Source: JBJHCA01 sp050485785
Lineage (GTDB): Bacteria > Bacteroidota > Bacteroidia > Chitinophagales > Saprospiraceae
NCBI GenBank assembly: GCA_050485785.1
Contig: JBJHCA010000059.1
Span: forward strand, 1 to 21,408
Direction of reading: 5' to 3'
Length of the DNA: 21,408 nt
Below, piece after piece: positions 15,734 through 21,408 of this stretch. The position numbers were made by a program, and so were the translations under genes. The notes beneath the pieces were generated by a model. That model had not been told where the DNA came from. It made no database searches and saw only the letters and a list, made by a program, of their open reading frames with translations. Position 1 is the stretch's first letter; every line of letters starts with the position of its first letter.

Positions 15734-18700
15734 TTAGGCATTCAGGTTTTCATCGCGGTTATTCACTTTGGCTATGTAACCCACCGAAGGCCGAACATTC
15801 ACTTCCTCCAGCACAAAGTAGTTTAAGTCATGTTCCCACAGTCTGGCCAGGCTGCCTTCCTTGTTATTCTGATCACCAAAAATGATGGCTCCGGTAGGAC
15901 ACGCCGTCTGGCATGCAGTTTTTACATCCTGCTCGCGCAACCCGCGATTCTCCTTTTTCGCCATCAGCTTGCCTTCCTGTATGCGCTGCACACAGAAACT
16001 GCATTTTTCAATAACCCCTCTCGAACGTACCGTTACATCGGGATTAAGAACCATACGCGTCAGGTTATCTGCCATGTAGATATGCCCCTCATCATTGAGC
16101 GTATTCTCATTGGCAGGGAACAAGTCGGCAGCTGTGTAATCCAGCCAGTTAAAGCGTCTAACTTTGTATGGGCAGTTATTGGCACAATAGCGGGTTCCAA
16201 TACAACGGTTGTAAGTCATCTGGTTGAGACCTTCCGAACTGTGATTGGTAGCATTGACCGGACAAACATTCTCGCATGGCGCATTGTCGCAGTGCTGACA
16301 AAGCATTGGCTGATAGATCACATTGGGATTATCTGCATCGCCATAGTAATATCTGTCTATTCTAAGCCAGGTCATCTCATGGTGACGAGCAACCTCTTTT
16401 TTACCCACTACCGGCACATTGTTCTCGGCAATACAGGCCACTACACATGCCCCGCAGCCAATACAGGCATTCATGTCAATGCTCATACCCCAGTGGTGGC
16501 CCATTTCGTAAAACTTCTCATGCCCGGGATACAGCGTATATGAATTGAGTTTCTGGTATTTCTCGCGCTTCTTTTTCAGCTTTTTGGTGAAATCGTCTAC
16601 CTTGTCAATGTGCGTTTGGAATATGATGGAACGGTCTGTCAATGAACCCTGATAACCCAGAATTTTCTCATCAACATTGATGGTTTCACCGCTGCGGTTT
16701 GTTCCTGAAATACCGAAAGTATGATGGTATTGTACACAGCTGAAGTCTCGCTCCTTGCCGGCAGCATTGCTCACGCTCACATTGGTGGCAGAATACCTTA
16801 TATGTCCGTTATTAACAGCCATCATCGGAAACACATCCACACCTACACCGTTACCAACCGGTCCGGCTGCAGTACGTCCATAACCCAATGCCAATGCTAT
16901 TGTATCCGGTGCAAGACCAAACTGCTGTATTACAGGCAGGGTAACCTGCTTTCCGTCAACAGATAGCTCTACTAGGTCACCATCTTTCAAGTTGTTCATG
17001 GATTCAAACCTCCTGCTGCCATCCCAGCCAACGGGTATGGCCAGGTAATTGCCCCACGTACAGCGGTTTATAGGATCAGGCATCTCGTGCAGCCATGGAT
17101 TATTGCCCTGCTGGCCATGACCAATAGCCACAGATTCATAAAACTGAATCTCCATTCCGGAAATCGGCGTTGTCAGCCCGTCTGCTGCACCGGAAACATT
17201 CAAGGCTTCAAGGCTGCCATAATCAGGGGCAGGTAAAGTTTCGACCGGTGCTTCGTAAACCCCGTCATGCAGGGCTACATCCCAAAATGATCTGAACAGT
17301 GCAAAACGGCTCTGTGCAGGGAAAATCACATCCTCCCAGTGTTTTGAAACAAATGCCCGGTATGGCTGACTGTCGTTTTGATCCAGCTCTTCCGAACCTG
17401 CCCAGACCAGCAGACTTTGCCCGGCGGCCCTGGTGTCGAACAGCGGAGCAATAACAGGCTGAATCAGAGAATATGAACCCCGCTTTGGCCGGGCATCACC
17501 CCATGACTCCAGCATATGATGGTCAGGAGCTACGTAATGGCATTGGAGTGCAGTTTCATCGGGATACGACCCCATGGATACTTTCAGAGATACCCGTTCC
17601 ATGGCATCCGCAAATCCCAGTGAACGAGGTGTATCATATGCAGGATTGGCCGACATGACCAGCAATGCATCTATGCTTCCGGCTTTCATGTCTGCAACCA
17701 GTGTTTCCAGGTCTTTATCACTTCCGCGGCGCTGATAACTGCCGTTGGCAATGTCCAGGGTTTCACCAAAATTGCCAAGAATATGATTGAGCTTAAGCAC
17801 GAGAAGCTGCTCAGATGTGTTATTGGTACCGCATACCACCAGCGATTGACCACCTTTTTCAACCAGCTGTGCCGCAACCTTGCGCAGTGCGGAGGCCGTC
17901 TTCGGATGGGCAAAACTGCCTGTAGGTGCCTGTACTGTTGAAGCGCCTTTGAGGCCGGCCACTTCGTTATACAGCGTGGCTATGGCTAAGCCTTGCTCTG
18001 AGGGTTTTACAAGAATCCGGTTGTCGGCATTGGAACCGGTCAGTGACATCATCGACTCAACCTGAACCAGTCTGCTGAGCTTGGCAGGGTTGGCTCTGGT
18101 TGCTTTGCGCGTTTCGGCAAACTGAGCTGCATACTCAACAGGGGAAATCCAGGTACCCAGAAAATCCGCCCCAAAACTCACTGTAAGAGCCGACTTGTCA
18201 AAGCGATACTCGGGTATGATGCGTTCGCCAAATGCCTGCTCACATGCATCCAACAGCCCTGAGGCAGAAACCGGATCATATTGTACCCAGCGTGCATTGG
18301 GATACCGGGCTTTGAACAAATCAACAGCTTTTTCCAGAGAAGGACTTAACACAGTTCTGGAAACAATGGCAATGCGCGAATCATCATTGAGGCCAGCGGC
18401 CATCACTTCATCCAGTTCATTCCAGGAAATCTGGCTAAGCTTGCCATCCTCCACAATGCCAGGGCCTTTAAGTCTTGCCGTGTCATACAGATCGAGCACG
18501 GCGGCCTGAACCCGGGCACTCGTACCGCCCTTGGTTACCGTACTGAGTGCATTGCCCTCCATCTTAATGGGCCTGGCTTCGCGTGTTTTTACCAGCACGG
18601 CACAATAATCACCGCCATCTGCAAAACTGGTGGCGTAGTAAGCCGCTACTCCCGGAACAATTGAATCGGGCTTGGTAATGTAAGGAATGGCTTTCCTTAC

Positions 18701-18919
18701 CGGCGTTTCGCATCCGGCAGCTACCACCGCTGCACCCAGTCCAAAACCCATGTACTTGAGAAAATCTCGGCGGTTACTTCTGCCGGTGTTCTCTTCAATG
18801 GCCTGTTCATCGGCTGACATGGCATCAGCTATGGGCAACGAAAAGAACTCCTGCTTTGAAGACTCTGCACCGAGTGTTTCATCCTCAGTATGGATCCATA
18901 TTGCTTTGTGATCTTTCAT
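15734..18919 (-). CDS. actB: Alternative complex III subunit ActB, molybdopterin-like/Fe-S fusion
   Basis: A 1061-residue periplasmic subunit. The twin-arginine motif RSNRRDFLKYMG lies at 47-58 after a 46-residue N-terminal extension, and GC at 69-70 may be a lipidation site. Residues from about 80 to 780 resemble molybdopterin oxidoreductases, but in this family no molybdenum cofactor is bound. The C-terminal domain (about 800-1030) carries 15 cluster cysteines: 819, 822, 825, 829; 874, 877, 882, 886; 906, 912, 916; 973, 976; 1003, 1007. This fits three [4Fe-4S] and one [3Fe-4S] cluster, the latter from the CIGTRYCANNC segment. Electrons from quinol at ActC pass through these to the hemes of ActA. 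Export in folded form by the Tat system is expected. Confidence 0.96.
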   Translation of the reverse strand: MKDHKAIWIHTEDETLGAESSKQEFFSLPIADAMSADEQAIEENTGRSNRRDFLKYMGFGLGAAVVAAGCETPVRKAIPYITKPDSIVPGVAAYYATSFADGGDYCAVLVKTREARPIKMEGNALSTVTKGGTSARVQAAVLDLYDTARLKGPGIVEDGKLSQISWNELDEVMAAGLNDDSRIAIVSRTVLSPSLEKAVDLFKARYPNARWVQYDPVSASGLLDACEQAFGERIIPEYRFDKSALTVSFGADFLGTWISPVEYAAQFAETRKATRANPAKLSRLVQVESMMSLTGSNADNRILVKPSEQGLAIATLYNEVAGLKGASTVQAPTGSFAHPKTASALRKVAAQLVEKGGQSLVVCGTNNTSEQLLVLKLNHILGNFGETLDIANGSYQRRGSDKDLETLVADMKAGSIDALLVMSANPAYDTPRSLGFADAMERVSLKVSMGSYPDETALQCHYVAPDHHMLESWGDARPKRGSYSLIQPVIAPLFDTRAAGQSLLVWAGSEELDQNDSQPYRAFVSKHWEDVIFPAQSRFALFRSFWDVALHDGVYEAPVETLPAPDYGSLEALNVSGAADGLTTPISGMEIQFYESVAIGHGQQGNNPWLHEMPDPINRCTWGNYLAIPVGWDGSRRFESMNNLKDGDLVELSVDGKQVTLPVIQQFGLAPDTIALALGYGRTAAGPVGNGVGVDVFPMMAVNNGHIRYSATNVSVSNAAGKERDFSCVQYHHTFGISGTNRSGETINVDEKILGYQGSLTDRSIIFQTHIDKVDDFTKKLKKKREKYQKLNSYTLYPGHEKFYEMGHHWGMSIDMNACIGCGACVVACIAENNVPVVGKKEVARHHEMTWLRIDRYYYGDADNPNVIYQPMLCQHCDNAPCENVCPVNATNHSSEGLNQMTYNRCIGTRYCANNCPYKVRRFNWLDYTAADLFPANENTLNDEGHIYMADNLTRMVLNPDVTVRSRGVIEKCSFCVQRIQEGKLMAKKENRGLREQDVKTACQTACPTGAIIFGDQNNKEGSLARLWEHDLNYFVLEEVNVRPSVGYIAKVNNRDENLNA

Positions 18920-18950
18920 ATTAGGCTTTCATTTAAAAGCATCAAATCAG

Positions 18951-18972
18951 TGCTGCACACTCAGGTGCAGCA
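18951..18972. other. Hairpin between actA and actB
   Basis: TGCTGCAC/GTGCAGCA form a perfect 8-bp stem with a six-base loop, placed 11 bases after the actA stop on the minus strand. On the plus strand TTGG and then T6 follow, which looks like an intrinsic terminator for plus-strand (antisense) transcription. On the coding strand no T-run follows directly. A role in message stability, partial attenuation after actA or blocking of antisense transcripts is possible. Confidence 0.5.
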
Positions 18973-18983
18973 TTGGTTTTTTC

Positions 18984-20444
18984 TTAATAATGGCACTTCT
19001 GACATTCAAGTCCGCCAATTCCTTCCACGGTAATCCGGGTAACCCTTCCTTCCTGCAGATCCTGATGATACTGCTGGTATGACTCGTGGTAATATGCATT
19101 GTCTGCAAATCCCTTCACCTCAGATTCCCGGTGACAGTTTACACACCAGCCCATGGAAAGTGGAGCCCACTGTTCCAGTACTTCCATTTCCGCAACCGGT
19201 CCGTGACAGCTCTCACAGTCAAGTCCGCCAATGGTTACGTGCTGTGCGTGATTGAAATAAACGTGATCGGGAAGATTGTGAATGCGCACCCACTCTATCG
19301 GCTTTTGTGCAAATGCCATCACTTCCTGAACATGGCGGCTGATTCCCTGGGCACTGTCGGCCAGTAATCGCTGAATAGCCCGGGTGTCCACCAGTTCATT
19401 CCGGTTAAGCCCGGCACGTTGTATATAATAGTCTTCAATCCAGGTGGTAAACACCAGCTCAACTGAATCCCGGTCCAGGTCTTCATAGTTATCCATGTAA
19501 TCTCCACGAATGGGATTGAATCCAATGGATGCATAAATTTTGGAAAGCTCAACCCTGCTCAGCATTTCCTCCCTGAAGTTGCCCCTTTCCACTTCGCGAA
19601 TGGCCGAGTGGCAGCTCATACAGGTACTTACGGCAGGAATCACCGCATGCTTGCTGCGACGCGCACCGTCATGGCAAAACTGGCAGTCGATCTCGTGTAT
19701 GCCAGCATGGAGTTCATGGGAGAACTTAATGGGTTGCTGAGGAGCATAACCCTGCTGCCTGTTAATAGCAATGGCATTATTGACCGTAGTATATCCCAAT
19801 ACCACCACCAGGGTAAAAATAACGAATGAAACCAGTGCCGGATTGGTGAGCGTTTGCGCCAGCGTTTTGCGCTCTGCCTTGCGTCCTTCCTTAATGGCAT
19901 TGAGGTACTGAAGATTGTTCGCTATGCGGAAAAGAATCAGAGCCAGTATGATCATGATACCCACCATAACAGCCATCATCGTTGGGCTGAGACGCTCCTG
20001 ACGGTCTTCAAAACCCGTTACCGCAACCTGTGCCACTTCACAAGGTGGTTCGGCGCAACCCTCTGTGTACATATTATTGATGTACAACAACATCGATTCG
20101 ATGTCGTGATCACTGAGGTTGGGAAAATTCTGCATCACGTTAGGACGCCAATCGTTCCATAACTGCACAGCCTTCGGATGCCCCCCCTCAATCATCTGTT
20201 GTGAATAGCGTATCCACCGGTAGAGATCTTCGCGGGGATAATCGGCCCAACGTTCTTCTGTACCTCCCAAAGCAGGGCCGGTAAGGTCGCTCCGCATATT
20301 GCGGTTATGGCAACTGGCACAATTGGTTTGAAACAAAGATGCACCCAGCACCGGGTCAGGGGCATCGGCATGCACAGCTGTATCTGTATGCCAAACCAAA
20401 AACCCCGTAAGTAATGCAAATAGTAAAACTCTGGATATATTCAT
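18984..20444 (-). CDS. actA: Alternative complex III subunit ActA, six-heme cytochrome c
   Basis: A 486-residue multiheme cytochrome c and the first gene of the array. A signal peptide covers about 1-26. Six CxxCH sites are present at 42-46, 254-258, 275-279, 410-414, 434-438 and 481-485. The first belongs to an N-terminal monoheme cytochrome c domain (residues about 33-125, likely ligand Met104), followed by a membrane helix at about 153-173. A second helix at about 203-220 leads into the five-heme domain usual for ActA. A segment of about 130 residues separates hemes three and four. ActA collects electrons from the ActB clusters. The extra cytochrome domain could help pass them on to the oxidase. 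A promoter candidate lies about 65 bases upstream. Confidence 0.95.
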   Translation of the reverse strand: MNISRVLLFALLTGFLVWHTDTAVHADAPDPVLGASLFQTNCASCHNRNMRSDLTGPALGGTEERWADYPREDLYRWIRYSQQMIEGGHPKAVQLWNDWRPNVMQNFPNLSDHDIESMLLYINNMYTEGCAEPPCEVAQVAVTGFEDRQERLSPTMMAVMVGIMIILALILFRIANNLQYLNAIKEGRKAERKTLAQTLTNPALVSFVIFTLVVVLGYTTVNNAIAINRQQGYAPQQPIKFSHELHAGIHEIDCQFCHDGARRSKHAVIPAVSTCMSCHSAIREVERGNFREEMLSRVELSKIYASIGFNPIRGDYMDNYEDLDRDSVELVFTTWIEDYYIQRAGLNRNELVDTRAIQRLLADSAQGISRHVQEVMAFAQKPIEWVRIHNLPDHVYFNHAQHVTIGGLDCESCHGPVAEMEVLEQWAPLSMGWCVNCHRESEVKGFADNAYYHESYQQYHQDLQEGRVTRITVEGIGGLECQKCHY

Positions 20445-20507
20445 ACCCTAATTTTTTAAGCGTAATCCGAAGCTAAATGCCCGGAGAAATGTCATATTTT
20501 GGTCACG

Positions 20508-20539
20508 CAAAAATAGTATTAGCCCTCACATTTGGCAAT
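20508..20539 (-). promoter_or_regulatory. Candidate promoter of the act-cta operon
   Basis: On the minus strand TATTTTTG (20508-20515) matches the Bacteroidota -7 consensus TAnnTTTG exactly. ATTG (20536-20539) lies 20 bases upstream at the place of the -33 TTTG element, with one mismatch. Transcription would begin near 20501 and give a leader of about 57 bases before the actA ATG at 20444. No other match this good lies between here and actA. Confidence 0.6.
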
Positions 20540-20559
20540 GAATTGTATTCCTTCTAAAG

Positions 20560-20580
20560 TATTTAGATAAAGTCTAAATA
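20560..20580. promoter_or_regulatory. 21-bp dyad upstream of the act operon promoter
   Basis: TATTTAGA (20560-20567) and TCTAAATA (20573-20580) are perfect inverted arms around a five-base centre. The site begins 20 bases upstream of the proposed -33 element of the actA promoter, a usual place for an activator. Its dyad form and size fit a dimeric DNA-binding regulator. I cannot name the regulator. It could also serve the divergent lipoprotein gene, which starts 310 bases away. Confidence 0.5.
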
Positions 20581-20699
20581 AGTTAAGGAATTGTTAAACA
20601 GCCAAAAACCAAATTTCATTCGGCAGCTAATGCACAGTATTCACATCCTGAATTACTTTATGGCCATGAACCCGACAAATATATTAATAAGCTTTAAAT

Positions 20700-20740
20700 C
20701 GCCTTAACGAAATCTTAAACCGGCAACCCGGCTTAAGGCG
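20700..20740. other. Competing hairpins in the divergent region
   Basis: Three segments can pair in two exclusive ways. CGCCTTAA (20700-20707) is complementary to TTAAGGCG (20733-20740). The middle segment CTTAAaCCGG (20714-20723) pairs with CCGGcTTAAG (20728-20737) around the loop CAAC, with one mismatch. The third segment is shared, so only one fold can form at a time. It lies 151 bases before the lipoprotein start, but upstream of the proposed start point for that gene, so it would be transcribed only from a promoter further away. Confidence 0.4.
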
Positions 20741-20864
20741 GTAAACGCAACAGCCACGCGGAGCGGGGCCCACAAAAAGTGATCAAAAAAAATAAAAATT
20801 AACACTTGCAAAATATCATTCCGTTTCCGGGCACAATGTCTGTACGTCTACATAATAAAACATC

Positions 20865-20872
20865 TATTTTTG
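20865..20872 (+). promoter_or_regulatory. Candidate -7 box for the lipoprotein gene
   Basis: TATTTTTG matches TAnnTTTG exactly and is identical to the -7 box proposed for actA. A possible -33 element TCTG (20839-20842) lies 22 bases upstream and matches less well. Transcription would start near 20879, about 12 bases before the ATG at 20891. Confidence 0.45.
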
Positions 20873-20890
20873 GCCTGAAAAATCCATACC

Positions 20891-21408
20891 ATGAAACACA
20901 CAGCTTCTTTTCACGCACTCATTGCATTACTGGGGATCATGTTGATAGCATCCTGTGCCTCACCCGAAAGGTTACTGCGGCAGGGGCAAAACGAACGCGC
21001 TTTTGATGTTGCACTCAAAAGAGTAGCCAAAAAGAACCCCAAAGACAAGCACATTCTGGCATTGGAAGAGGCCTTTGCCCGTACCCAGGCCGCATCGCAA
21101 AGCAGAATTGAGTACCTGCTGATGAGTGGTCAGCCCGATATCTGGCCCGAAGTCAACCGCCAGTACCGCTCTATTGCCGGCCGCCAGCACAGAATTCATC
21201 ACGTACAGCCGCTGTTTATTAGAAGTGAGACGCGCTATGCTTACTTTGCCTTGGTAGACGTTACGGAAGCAGAGCTCAAGTCCAAAGAAAAGGCTGCAGA
21301 ATATTATTATGCGCTAGCCATGCAGAACCTCACGCTGGCCCGGGCCGGCGATAAACATGCTGCCCGCAGTGCATATGATGATCTGGTGCGCATTGACCAG
21401 TATTACCG
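20891..21408 (+). CDS. Predicted lipoprotein, possibly TPR-like (3' end missing)
   Basis: The frame is open from ATG 20891 to the window end, giving 172 codons, so the C-terminus is not seen. Residues 1-21 form a lipoprotein signal and IASC ends at the lipidated Cys22. The following SPERLLRQGQNERAFDVALK pattern resembles a tetratricopeptide helix pair, as do later helices (KAAEYYYALAMQNLTLA and HAARSAYDDLVRID). The mature part should lie in the periplasm, attached to the inner or outer membrane. I do not recognise a named family. Similar lipoproteins of unknown role are, as far as I recall, common in Bacteroidota. It is transcribed away from the respiratory operon and shares the divergent region with it, but nothing in the sequence links its function to respiration. 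Confidence 0.8.
   Translation, partial: MKHTASFHALIALLGIMLIASCASPERLLRQGQNERAFDVALKRVAKKNPKDKHILALEEAFARTQAASQSRIEYLLMSGQPDIWPEVNRQYRSIAGRQHRIHHVQPLFIRSETRYAYFALVDVTEAELKSKEKAAEYYYALAMQNLTLARAGDKHAARSAYDDLVRIDQYY

Larger units (their letters stand above)
20445..20890. promoter_or_regulatory. Divergent intergenic region, 446 bases
   Basis: This gap separates the minus-strand respiratory array from the plus-strand lipoprotein gene. I find no gene in it. It holds a promoter candidate for actA (20508-20539), a perfect dyad (20560-20580), a set of competing hairpins (20700-20740) and a promoter candidate for the lipoprotein gene (20865-20872). The rest is AT-rich with A-runs around 20785-20805. 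Confidence 0.6.

Noticed and set aside
15830..16543. Plus-strand open frame of 237 codons opposite the ActB cluster domain
   Set aside because: The cysteine-rich ActB reading is certain. The opposite frame has no recognisable features.
20806..21006. 66-codon plus-strand frame before and across the lipoprotein start
   Set aside because: It is in a different frame from the lipoprotein, which has a proper signal peptide and stays open to the window end.
1..21408. Mobile elements, phage genes, defence systems or CRISPR
   Set aside because: I saw no transposase, integrase, direct-repeat array, restriction or toxin-antitoxin gene. The tRNA is intact with no attachment-site repeat recognised nearby.

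Overview
The window comes from a member of the Bacteroidota (Bacteroidetes). Four things point there: a complete alternative complex III gene set fused to a cytochrome aa3 oxidase operon, a TonB-dependent receptor with an N-terminal carboxypeptidase-regulatory-like domain, promoter-like sites of the TAnnTTTG type, and weak or absent Shine-Dalgarno sequences. I cannot place it at genus level. No insertion sequence, integrase, CRISPR array or rRNA is visible. The region looks like stable core genome, not an accessory island.

Layout. Positions 1-437 hold a tRNA-Pro(CGG) gene on the minus strand with a fitting promoter, plus non-coding sequence with two inverted repeats. From 438 to 3800 three plus-strand genes follow: a thioredoxin, a rhodanese-like protein joined to it by an ATGA overlap, and a 782-residue TonB-dependent receptor. 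From 20444 down to 3797 lies one long minus-strand array of 15 recognised genes in this transcription order: actA, actB, actC, actD, actE, actF, ctaC (subunit II), ctaD (subunit I), ctaB (heme O synthase), a short and a long subunit III, subunit IV, a SCO-like protein, a DUF420 protein and a small CPMC-motif membrane protein. The array ends tail to tail with the TonB receptor, and the two stop codons share the bases CTAG. Positions 20445-20890 are a divergent intergenic region with a candidate promoter on each strand, a perfect dyad and a set of competing hairpins. A lipoprotein gene starts at 20891 and runs off the window end.

How the genes work together. ActA-F form the alternative complex III, which oxidises menaquinol and passes electrons through iron-sulfur clusters and c-type hemes to a c-type heme domain. 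The adjacent aa3 oxidase accepts those electrons at the CuA site of subunit II and reduces oxygen at the heme a3-CuB site of subunit I. ctaB makes heme O, the precursor of heme A. The last three genes (SCO-like, DUF420, CPMC protein) sit where oxidase assembly and copper-delivery factors are expected. Heme A synthase (ctaA) is not in the window.

The main system is known biology. The less ordinary points are a SCO-like protein with CxxC instead of CxxxC and no obvious third copper ligand, a six-heme ActA with a fused N-terminal cytochrome domain and a long inter-heme segment, a subunit II with two extra N-terminal membrane segments and a very acidic tail, a possible 24-codon ORF coupled to ctaC, the tiny CPMC protein, and the structured divergent regulatory region upstream of actA.
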